Assembly: GCA_949152475.1 (NCBI GenBank)
Contig: OX424558.1
Coordinates: 34,234,651-34,298,650, forward strand
Length of the DNA stretch: 64,000 bases
Direction of reading: 5' to 3'
Source: Terebella lapidaria
Lineage: Eukaryota > Annelida > Polychaeta > Terebellida > Terebellidae
This document shows positions 22,007 to 32,420 of the stretch, piece after piece. The notes beneath the pieces were generated by a model. That model had not been told where the DNA came from and did not search any database. It was given only the letters and a program-made list of their open reading frames with translations. The position numbers and the translations under genes are program-made. Position 1 is the first letter of the stretch. Each line of letters opens with the position of its first letter.

Positions 22007-23352
22007 CCTGGGGCCATCGCATCAAAACTGGGATAGTGCAGCCTCTGCTAGTGCCTATCAGCGTGCTTTCCTGGGCCCCGGTATCAAGGTGTCATAAAAT
22101 CCGAAAAGTTGACCGCATGGAAGCTGTTGATACAGGTGGGGATAGGAGATTGCTGATAGAGCAAGGATAGTGCTAACAGCCATTTTTTAGCTTGACCGCA
22201 TCAAAAGTTTCTTCTGTTGATACCGGTATCAGTGACCCAATTAGGTTTCTTGGCACTTCCCGGCATGGTCCAGGGGCCATAAACACTCACTTCAAAGGGA
22301 GAAAGTGTGCCCAATGTCATTATCACACCAATATGATAGACATAATGTATGGATTATCTATCCAGAGTGATAATCACACACAGTGTGCTATTGCATAAGG
22401 TTAACTGTTTGATTTTCATTCATTGACAATGTCATTTATCATATAATGACTATAGGCCTATTAGAACCAGTAAAAAGATGATTCCATATCTGGTTGATTT
22501 AAATAAAGTAATGTGCAATGATGTATAGGCAAGAGAAATTGATTGATTGATGTTCCACCGGTTTTGATTGTCACCCACATGTCTCATTTGACATTCATAT
22601 CAATATTAACTATTATGACTACATACCATAATTTCCATTTCAAGTATCATGTATGCCGTGGAAAATAGTGTTTATTCTACCATCATGACCATGGCTTTCA
22701 ACAGAGAATAAAGCTTTCCGCCCTCTCTGTCTTGTTCGTGGATATTACTTACCCCTTGTGTAGATTTCTAATTGTATTCCGTAGGCTGTACACATATAAA
22801 TTCATTAATATTATGATATGATATGATATGATATTTATTTGCGACCTCAACATATATGGGTATTGCAATACAGTTGAACATTAGGTATATTCGGCATGCA
22901 TATTGTTTGTTAGGTTATGGTATCTAGTCCAACTACTTACACGATGTATTCTAAGGAAGAAATGCATATCAACAAAATCACCAAACCGATTGAAAATTGA
23001 ATAGATCCAAATACCAATTCAACTGGTCTTAATTACATCAAAAGAAGAGTGATTGTTTTTCAGTGAATATCGTTTAGCTTGATTTCTGAAACCTCTAAGC
23101 CAAAACATATGTATGAGTAGGCATCCCCAAGCCTATCCGGCACCGTAACAGTGCCCCACCCCAGGGTTAGTGAAAGGCCCTATCAGCAGGGGACAGGATA
23201 GACTAACAAAGTTTCCATGCGGCCAATCTATCAGAGATCAAACCCAGGTTAGCTATCCCCGCTCTATCAAAATCTTCCATGCGGGCAGTCATGATTGTGG
23301 CCCTGTTAGGGTCCTGTTAGCACTATCCCAGTTTTGATGCGGTGGCCCCTGG
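22007..23352. mobile_element. Inverted-repeat element nested in the TTCATGAA element
   Basis: A 33-bp terminal repeat at 22007-22039 (containing GCATCAAAACTGGGATAGTG) matches the reverse complement of 23320-23352 at 31 of 33 positions. Further inside, related words around GACCGCATGGAAG recur on the left in plus sense and on the right in minus sense, giving longer imperfect arms. There is no clear target duplication, so this could be an independent insertion or the original interior of the host element. An ATATG microsatellite lies at about 22812-22834. Confidence 0.5.
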
Positions 23353-24029
23353 TCATTACCTTTGCTGCCCTGTGTATGGTCACATGACGAACACGTCACT
23401 CCAGCGTCACTGTAACAGATATTTCAAAAAGACAAAGTTGTACGACTGTACTTGGGGGATATTGGTTTTGCTCTATTTTGTTTGTTGCATGTTTTCCATG
23501 GTTCTACAAAATCAGGAACATTTAGGTAAGTCAATGTAGGACGGGACACCCTAACAATTGTAGCATATGGAGCCAGGTCAATTAACTGGGTGACTTCAAA
23601 ACAATCCGGCCTCATTTTCCAATTGCTTTATGGCCGCCAATGGCTCCTGGCTGGATAAGAAGAGATGCCGGGTCAACAGATCCAGATGTGTTTGTTTTAG
23701 GGTGGAGATAATGTCAGGTAGATTATTACCCAATCAAATTGCTATCAGGTATGATATATACTGCATCCCCAATTTTCGGATACTTAGTACACTGGTGTTG
23801 ATTAATTTGACCGATGGTGACTGAGAAAACTTAGGCATAATCCAACCGTTTTGTTTCTGCACATAATTGCCCATGGGAATGAGGTTTTTGTGAATGGGGA
23901 GAAAGTAGAAAGGCACTTATAGGATACCAGGTGAGAGGCTATTGTTGCTGACAATATAGTAGTAATGTCAGATATCATGGAGATAGATGTCATGCGCAGC
24001 TCACATACAAATATTTGTAAAATGTACAT

Positions 24030-24612
24030 GAAATATCATTCATGAACAGTTCAAATATATGTGTACTGTTTTTCATCAATTTCAGTTCAAAATCACTCAA
24101 AATCATTCAAGGCATTTTGTAGGCCACTCCTTGTCCAAGGATTGTTCATGGATACTTTCTAGTTCTATTCCTGAATATCAAGTCATGAAAATTCCATATT
24201 GTTTTCATCAAGCCTAATTCATGAAGTTCATGAATTCAAGAACACTTTGTTCATGAATAGTTCATGAATTATTATTCGTGAACAATTCATGAACTGTTCA
24301 TGAACTTCAGTTCAAGAACTCATGTTCATCAAAATCTAGTTCATGAAGTTCATGAATTCAAGAACACGTTTTGTGCCATTTCATGTTCAAGAATTGTTCA
24401 TGAATAGTTCATGAATTATTATTCACGAACAATTCATGAACTGTTCATGAACTTCAGTTCAAGAACTCATGTTCATCAAAATCTAGTTCATGAAGTTCAT
24501 GAATTCAAGAACACGTTTTGTGCCATTTCATGTTCAAGAATTGTTCATGAATAGTTCATGAATAATATGTTCATGAACGTTCATGAATAGTTCAAGAACA
24601 GTTCTTGATCGT
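24030..24612. repeat. Right palindrome array with a 147-bp tandem repeat
   Basis: Dense TTCATGAA-type palindromes. Within it a 147-bp segment repeats: the word TAGTTCATGAAT starts at 24258, 24405 and 24552. The first two repeat copies are nearly identical and the third is partial. Confidence 0.8.
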
Positions 24613-24622
24613 TTCGCCGGGG

Positions 24623-27600
24623 TGACGGCAACCTCCACCCACCCATGTTACATCGAAACGAATCTCCTTCAGAGATTGACTGCAATATATAGGTATGTAT
24701 CATGGCTTCAAAAGGCTTCCCTCTATGATTGTGATGTCTGAGTCCAACTTTTCTTTTCCTTCGACCACAGCAAGGATCGAAAACGAGGACAAAGAAAAGG
24801 GGGACAAAAACGTCATAGCGATTTACAAGATGCGTTTCTCTACCGCCCTTGGCCGAGGAGACATGGCTCTGGTATCACCCCTCCCCCCACCCTCCCACCC
24901 CCGGGCGTTCATCGCAATTCAGTTGCCGTAAAGTGGACACCAAACGGGATCAGGGACGACAGTTTATTTTGTCTCTAGTCCCCTCGAAGCAGCTCTACCC
25001 TTTGGCTTTGAAAGCGGCTCAAACGCGGCAAAGACCACGAACCAAGCTGAAGGACGCTTCTGCAACAGGTGAACTCCCCAGGGACCCAATAGAACATCAT
25101 TGCAGGCAAATCAGTTTAAGTGTCGTCTTTTTCACAAACATCATGAATCCCAGTAGGAATTGTTTCCTGTTCGAGCCATAAAATATCCGAAGATGTCAAG
25201 GACGGAACAACGTCCAAATTCGGACATTTATAATTCAAAATAAACTCCTTGTAGATCTTGCAATTTTTGTATTTTCATTCTATCACCAGCATTGGCCACC
25301 AATAATTCATTGACCATGCAATATTATTTCAGTTTCATATAAAAGTGCTCAGGTTCTTACAGCAAATAGTGAGGAATTTTTGTTTCCCCTTCACTAAGTC
25401 AATGTTCACATACCTTCACCTGCTAACGTCATGTAAGTAAATACTACCTTGTTGTAATGTGATTATCATTAATCACATTGAACTTGATCTGACAGAAAGT
25501 TTTCAAAGTGAACAAGTACATTTTTATCAGGTTTCTACAATTCTTAACCATCTGCAGTGGCATTGTGTTACATTTAATAGCCATCCCGTAATGTTCACCT
25601 GTTCTCCATACACACGTGAGGCGTACATTTTTTTCTCATCCTGGCGACGCCCCTGTTGACCGTGAAGTGTAGATACATGAAAGATAATACATGTATCCAC
25701 ATAATATTCAAATTTTTAATATTCAAATTTTTTATATTAATAATGACTTCAACCAGTAAACTCACAATTCATAGAATTTAGGTCAATTGAAACTGACTGG
25801 CAAACATGTAAGCCAACCCACAAAATCTGATCCAGCAAGCTCCGTGCGGGCAGGGACCAGTATTATAACGTCAGTCAAGTCGTGTTTTGCGTCAGTCTGC
25901 CACTTCAAGGTGCCTAGAACTCGCCTGTGATCTGACTGGCTCCGTATCAGCCTCCATCTGGGGAAGAGCGTCCAACTATTGCTGATCAAAGGAAGGTGTT
26001 CCAAACACCACGAGCCGAGTTGTACGGGCGTCTGGAATGTGAACTACGCACAAAGGTGTGGACGAAACACGCAGAATGTACCCACAAACACTACGCAGCA
26101 GGCAAATACTATGTGTAGCGCACATACCATAGTATTTTTAAGTTGGGTTTTTGTGGAACTTTTAGGCTAATATTTTCATGGGAAATTTGGGCCATAATAT
26201 TTCAGATTGGAAGGCTGAAATACTACTAAGCAATCGAAAACTGCCACAAAAGTGGCACTGCATATTTGGAATCTGAGGCAACTTGTATCCCTTCACGAAG
26301 ATCAGACAATTTATCAAATCAATCAGCTGCTCTTGTTTCTTCCTTCAACTGGGAAGAAAAGGATCTCCTTTGGTGTTGAAGAGTCTTCCATGAACCGATG
26401 CTGTACAGCAAGAGGCCTAGGAATATAGACTACTACTAATGTTCGGTTGGGGGTTCAGGGCGGAATGGACATGATCTGTCAATTTCAATGCCATTGCAGC
26501 AAATGGCCAAGATTTATTTATTTGTAGAGTTCAGCAGTAATGTCCTTCCCGGGTTGTCAACAGGTCATAACATTGATTTGTTATCTGCCCACCACTTGTG
26601 CATGGGTCACTTAGGATATGTAGAATCGCTGCCACCCAGAAAATGCCCAACCATGTGCATGCAGATGCTGGCTATTTCAAGATGTGCATTATTTATATCT
26701 AAAAAGATATATGAACTAAATTGCTTTAACTGCTCCGCATGCTGAAATGTCTCCTTGATCAAGTTTGACATTCATTGGTATAAACGGTCGGACATCTTGC
26801 AGTTATGTTTCCACCAGAAACAACAACTCCAAAAGTTGGGTCGACTTTTGCCAAACTTCCTCGGAGAACAGCTGAAGAGAAAGTACTAATAAACGCAAAC
26901 GAAGAAGCGAGGAAAAAGCCCAATGATTGCCAGGCCAGTACCCAAGGATCCAAGTCTGTACTCAAATCGTACCTGAAAACTGTGAGGTGATTTGGCAAGC
27001 ATCAATCCTTGTTCCAGATCTGGATCCTCATAAAATGCAGGCTGCTAACACAGACAGTGGCTACAAAATGCACTGAACTTTCTAGAACTCACTGCGATAA
27101 GTCAGATACAATTTTATCTGTTCCAGTGAAAAAACCTAAATAGAACAGGCTCAATGTAACTCAAACACAACATATTGGACAGTGGGAAATTAACTTTGTT
27201 GCCTTGTTTCCCAACATATTGTTTAAGATAAAGATCCATCTATATGCTTTAAACCTACATACCTTTCTAAGAACTTCTTTTTTGTTCGATGGCCTATTAG
27301 AGGAAGCTTCTTCCTGGCCGCACTGTCTACAGTATGTAATTGGTAATTCCTGACCAATTCTCCGTTGTGAGTTCTAGAGACAACACTCCCTGTACGGGGA
27401 GACCGTTACGCCATTAGCCAGGTCATGTGACACAGCTGTGACCATGGCGACTGGGGTATTTCCCTGCCCCAGGAACTAAATTTTCTTCGTCAACCGTTTC
27501 TTCATTAACAGCTGATGCATGTAACATTGCTTTCTTCCTCTAGACCATGTAGATGACAATCTGTTTTTTTTTTTCATATATGGTGTGACCACACGCAAGC

Positions 27601-28492
27601 CTTTTACATGATTGCCCCCACAACAATATTGCGATTTCAGACTGGACTAAGCATGTCATGAAGTCGGATGGAACATAGACATACCGGTATCTGTATATGC
27701 TATATTATATATTATACATACATCTAAATGTACAGGCATGTTCAATTGTTCATTATTTAATTCCATACCAGCTATAGTGTCAGTATATTGTTGCTAATTT
27801 ATTTGAAAACTCAGGTAATCATTTTGCTGTTGTCAAATTTTGTTAATCATAATGTAAACAAATCACAAGTCATACGAGTCACATGGAAAGCTCAAATATC
27901 ATGTTCAAAAATTTTGAACAGCTCTTCTAAACATGAGAAATATTAGCAAAATTTCATCTCATTGGCCCGGTAAGATGAGTGTGAATGAGAGATTATGTCG
28001 TGGGAATGTGACTCGATTCGCAGGTAAACTATCAAATTGTTTCTGCTTCATTATGAGCGAAATATCAGGCCTCACAACTGTGCAGGGCGAAAAATCATTG
28101 CACAGTTGATGATCGGGTTTCGGATTTCCCTCAGGAAATTTCCAAGCAGAGATGCGTAAACATTGTTTTATCCATAACTGAGAGCCTGGAATTTATGACT
28201 TTTGCTGATGAATTCCACAAAGCATGAGTAATTCCACAGTTGCCAGACATTTACTACTAGATGCTGTATTTGTACATAATTCCCCTGTGTAAAATACAGC
28301 TCGGGTGTCCAAAAACTTCGGCATTTTCATCACCGCACAGAGCTCTTTATACATTGCAGACAGGCGAGAAGCATTACAGATATTAAACTAAAGAATATTT
28401 CTGGAAGAACTGCAGTTAATGATAAAGAAAATCAACTTTGTGACATTAAAAACAAATTCATGTCTTCCAATCTATGGCAATAATAATGGACA
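24623..28492. other. Core DNA of unit 2, no confirmed gene
   Basis: Matches 3079-5918 and 6852-7795 in unit 1 and 45963-49640 in unit 3. It includes the candidate exon start near 24774, with an open frame longer than in unit 1. A frame at about 26805-26990 (61 codons, hydrophilic) is shifted out of register in units 1 and 3. A block near 25590-25680 differs from both other units. Confidence 0.4.
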
Positions 28493-29171
28493 CAGGGCTC
28501 CCGATAGCGTAAAATAATGCGTAATTACGCATGACTTTTTGAAATTTACGCAGTGCTATCACGGCCAGTGCGTATGATTACGCACTCGAAAGATTCGTGG
28601 AAACTAATTTAAAAACAATGACATCGATTTATTAGCTCAAAAAACGAAGTTCTAGAAAATAATCAAACAATGTCAATTTCCGCCAAAGAGACGCATGCGC
28701 AATGCACTCGCTGGCGAATATGTTGTGGGACACGTCATCAAAATTTGAGCACAATAAACTGCAGCGCCCCCGTGCGAATGGCTGCAACATCAAAAGCCTA
28801 TGTGTGCGCCCCCTAGCGAATATAAATTTAAGGATTTCCCCACTTTCGTTTCTTCAACATGACTTGACAATGAATCGACAAACTATTCAAAGCAAAGCAA
28901 GTGCGTTTTCTGCGATAGAAGACCTTCAGAAAGCTACTCTGGGCAAGGGCTATCGTTGACTATTAGGATTGTGCTGAGATTTTGAGATAAAACCTGGAGG
29001 ATATGCGAGATTTGTGAACATAATGGAAGCTGTCACTTTGACTGGAAAAAAATAAATAAAAACCACTGTACATCCTTTTTTGAAATTTATCCCTTCATTT
29101 CAAAATTTACCCCTTGTAATTTGACCCATGGGGTACGGTACTCCTTCGAAAAAATCCTACCGGGAGCCCTG
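28493..29171. mobile_element. hAT-type MITE, 679 bp
   Basis: Inserted only in unit 2; units 1 (7803) and 3 (49639) have the empty site. The ends are CAGGGCTCCCG and its inverse CGGGAGCCCTG. The flanks are ATGGACA on the left (28486-28492) and ATGGACAT on the right (29172-29179), so an 8-bp duplication with one base lost on the left. The CAGGG start and 8-bp duplication are known hAT hallmarks. There is no transposase. Near the left end is the near-palindrome GCGTAATTACGC. Confidence 0.85.
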
Positions 29172-30864
29172 ATGGACATCATAATTATTTTAGTTAAATG
29201 AATAATATTTTGCAACACATAAATTACAATTGTATGTCCATTCTAATATAAATGCACATGACTATTGTGTAGATCTATGTTATAATCTTGAACTGTAATA
29301 CATGTAATATGAACAGCACTTTCATTTTCATTCTGTTTGCCAGTGAAGATCAGAACGGCTACATTTATATGTGCAAATGGAGACAGACATAAGACCTATT
29401 TGCTTTATGTGGAATATTGTGATGATTTATTTTACTTGTCACATTAATTCGTCTGGAGAATGGATAGTTTTTATGACGCCCTCCGGAGCTGAAGTATAAT
29501 GTAATGAAAATGTCCCACATGACAAGATTCCAATTGTGTTGCCGACGGTGACAATGATACATTCTGACAGAGTGGGCGACCTCCGGTCACAAGACATCGC
29601 AGCGCACGGAAACAGATCCAGTAAACGTTAATCACGGAAAAGATGTCCGTTAAGCTCAAGTAACTCCACGGGAAGAGAACAGAATCTAATCATATTCGCT
29701 ATCATTGAGTTACACAGGTGTTCTTCTGCTAATACCTGGTGAACTCCACATAACATGACCCCCCCCCCTTCCCTCACAACCCTTCTCCACATCCATGACC
29801 CCCTCCCCCCCCCCCCCACCCAACTCTCACCCCAGAGTATTTCTATAGTTCTACTCTCAGATAGCTGAGCCTTTCTGATCTCTACCCATTGCAGCTACTC
29901 AGTTACAGACTTAGATAGTTTTCTCTCTCTCTCTCCCACAGCCAAGCACCCCATTGACAATACATCTGTAATATTAGTCTCCTTCTGCGTTGAAGAGGAA
30001 AGCATTTGTTACACACACAGTTGGTTCTTCTGTCTCCACCGCACCATGTAAGCTGAGAGTGATCAGCGATATATTTTTTGTGTGATGAATGCAAATTTTC
30101 ATCATACCACCCTGTAGCACCCCACCTCCCCTCCTCCCTCTCACATTCAAACCCATAAAGATTATAAGCTTTGCGCCCTATGCACACCGGCCAAAAGTAG
30201 GAAATGAGCAGTTGTCCACCAGTCGAAGTAAAATCATCATCATTTGGTGGAGATGTCCGCAAGACACTGCCCCGTTTAGCTGCCGCGCCACCTCTGTATG
30301 TCTCCACTGATGACGGATTAATCACAGAGCAGATGCTGCTAAGCCGGCGCTAAGCTCCTACACAGTCCACCTCACATCTATAGAGAGAGGCAAGGAGACA
30401 GAAGGCGGCTGCACGGGAAGATGGAGAGGATATTAATCGCCTGACGTCAACTTGTCTACCGCAGGCCGGTCTGACTGTCTGTGACTCGTACCTGTGTCTG
30501 ACTGTCTGTCTGTCTGGTGAAATGGGCAGCCCGACTATCACTAGATGCAGCATGCATACACAGTGTCATACTTATAAAGCAAGAATCCATTCAAACCCAC
30601 AGATGAAGTGTAACAACAGCGACCAAATTCATACTCGATGTACAAGATCACATTTCATGCCTGGTAAAGAGAAGGTCTCCAAGGTGTACTACTGTAGTTT
30701 GCTCTCATCACTGGTACCCCTTCATTATTTGTGTCTGGAGCCTGACACCCTACCATCCATGATGCCCATGACCCTGTAATCATGGTATTGTAGAGTGTAG
30801 ACACGCAATTTAACAGGTCTACAGGTCTTATCACAGTCAAAACCTTGAGGACACAAACTTAAAA
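29172..30864. other. Core DNA of unit 2
   Basis: Matches about 7806-9500 and 49642-51290. It contains the exon-like segment (29944-30048), poly-C runs near 29759 and 29810, and the CRE at 30442-30449. It ends where element A interrupts sequence that is continuous in the other units. Confidence 0.4.
30442..30449. promoter_or_regulatory. CRE palindrome, unit 2
   Basis: TGACGTCA, the counterpart of the site at 9069 in unit 1. The following bases differ (ACTTG instead of ATGTG) but the palindrome is intact. Confidence 0.35.
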
Positions 30865-31273
30865 TTAGCCCAAAGGCTAAGATAGGTTACCGGACAATTT
30901 TGGTTTGGCCATGGCAGCATTGGCAGGTAACAGACCTTGAGATTTACCAATCAAGGTTCGCAGTGTAAACATATGACCTTGGGATTTACCAATCAAGGTC
31001 ATCCGTATGAACTTCGATGTAACCATTACATGTATGTGTGCGGCATTTGATATTCTATATGTTGGGTGGAATCGTTTAGGCCGCTCAGGTCAATTTACAC
31101 ATTCCAAGTCAGACATTTGGCACTCAAGGTCATCTGACGTCAAGTTCAAGGTCATCATTAGTTGTGCCATATATGTCTTCCTATATGTTCATAATGCAAA
31201 CAGGAGCTCTATCTGCAAGCATTTCATCTACAAAGGCAAATCTGGGCATTTTTTGACCCCAAAATGGCTGTTT

Positions 31274-31311
31274 TGACCTTTCAAGGTCATCCAAGGTCAA
31301 ATTCAAGGTCA
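31274..31311 (+). promoter_or_regulatory. Composite nuclear-receptor array, copy 2a
   Basis: ER4-DR4-DR6 arrangement identical to that at 870-907: TGACCT at 31274, AGGTCA at 31284, 31294 and 31306. Confidence 0.45.
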
Positions 31312-31727
31312 CCACACAAGTCGCCATATATGACTTCCGATTTGAAAGTGCCACTTTCTAAGCTCTATCTTCAAGCGTTCTATGAGTACAGTCCTGACAG
31401 CTCCCATTATGAAGGAAAAAAGTGCCGAAAATTTTCCAAGTCCAAAATTTTTTTCAAAGGGTGAAAATTTTTTTTTGCCTAGAAATGGCCCAAAATGGAT
31501 AGTAATGTTATTTGGGGCGAAAAATTTTTTTTTCGCCGACTCGTCAAAAATTCAAAATGGCCGCCACACTGAGATCGGCGATTCAAGGGCAACAAAACTT
31601 ATACACGTCGCAGAGGTATATAAGAGGAATCTTTTTAAGCAAAAATCTCAAAACTGATCAGACAGTTTTTGAGAAAATACAGACCAGGTGCAAATTTGAG
31701 CGTTTTTCGACCCAAAAATGGCTGTTT

Positions 31728-31765
31728 TGACCTTTCAAGGTCATCCAAGGTCAAATTCAAGGTCA
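31728..31765 (+). promoter_or_regulatory. Composite nuclear-receptor array, copy 2b
   Basis: Second internal copy: TGACCT at 31728, AGGTCA at 31738, 31748 and 31760. This is the fourth unchanged instance of the block in the window. Confidence 0.45.
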
Positions 31766-32306
31766 CCACACAAGTCGCCATATATGACTTCCCATTTGAA
31801 AGTGCCAATTTCTAAGCTCTATCTTCAAGCGTTCTATGAGTACAGTCCGGACAGCTCCCATTATGAAGGGAAAAAGTGCCGAAAATTTTCCAAGTCCAAA
31901 ATTTTTTTCAAAGGGTGAAAAATTTTTTTTGCTCTAGAAATGGCCCAAAATGGATAGTAATGCGATCTGGGACGAAAAAATTTTTTTTCGCCGACCCGCC
32001 AAAAATTCAAAATGGCCGCCACACGAAAACCGGCAGATTTAGGGCAACCAAACTTATACATATCACAGAGGTATATGAGGGGAATCTTTTGAAACCAAAA
32101 ACTCAAAACTGATCAGACAGTTTTTGAGAAAATGGCCGTCAAAGTACAAAATTGAGCGTTTTTCGACAAAAACGGCCGCCATTTTGAAAAAAATGCGAAA
32201 ATCAAAAAACAAAAAAATACCTCCTTCTCAAAATATTTTTAGGCATTTTTGTGCAAAATTTCAGAAAGATTCGATCGTTAACTTTAAAGATAAAAATGTT
32301 AACGCC

Positions 32307-32366
32307 GGACGGACGGACGGACGGACGGACGGACGGACGGACGGACGGACGGACGGACGGACGGAC
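32307..32366 (+). repeat. GGAC microsatellite (15 copies)
   Basis: Fifteen uninterrupted GGAC words, three times the number in copy 1. This accounts for nearly all of the length difference between the two copies of element A. Confidence 0.95.
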
Positions 32367-32420
32367 GACGGACGCAACGCCATGCCAATAGGTTATCGGA
32401 CCAAAGGTCCGGTAACCTAA

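Larger units (their letters stand above)
21279..24622. mobile_element. 3.3-kb TIR element packed with GTTCATGAAC palindromes
   Basis: Found only in unit 2; units 1 (3083) and 3 (45963) show the uninterrupted sequence. The ends are CCCCGGCGAGAACG and, read inward from the right, CCCCGGCGAAACG. A 2-bp TG flanks both sides (21277-21278, 24623-24624). Both flanks of the element (about 21294-21730 and 24030-24612) consist largely of GTTCATGAAC and variants, a perfect 10-bp palindrome. The middle holds a second inverted-repeat element. I see no transposase. The superfamily is unknown: the 2-bp duplication is not TA. Confidence 0.75.
30865..32420. mobile_element. Helitron-like element A, copy 2
   Basis: A second, nearly identical copy of the element at 461-1969, in the same orientation but at a different place in the repeat unit. 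Its left hairpin is perfect (TTAGCC-CAAA-GGCTAA, 30865-30880), followed by AGGTTACCGGAC at 30884-30895. The right hairpin is at 32390-32418. It has the same internal duplication (offset 454 bp). The empty sites are at 9500 and 51287. The flanking TAAA is compatible with insertion between two T residues. The few differences from copy 1 suggest recent activity. Confidence 0.6.

Noticed and set aside
24030-24612. Regular repeats that could suggest a CRISPR array
   Set aside because: The repeat is a palindromic 10-mer with irregular spacers, inside a eukaryotic TIR element. No cas-like genes and no bacterial context.
28702-28959. 85-codon frame inside the hAT MITE
   Set aside because: No similarity to a hAT transposase (no dimerisation-type or catalytic motifs visible); the size is expected by chance.
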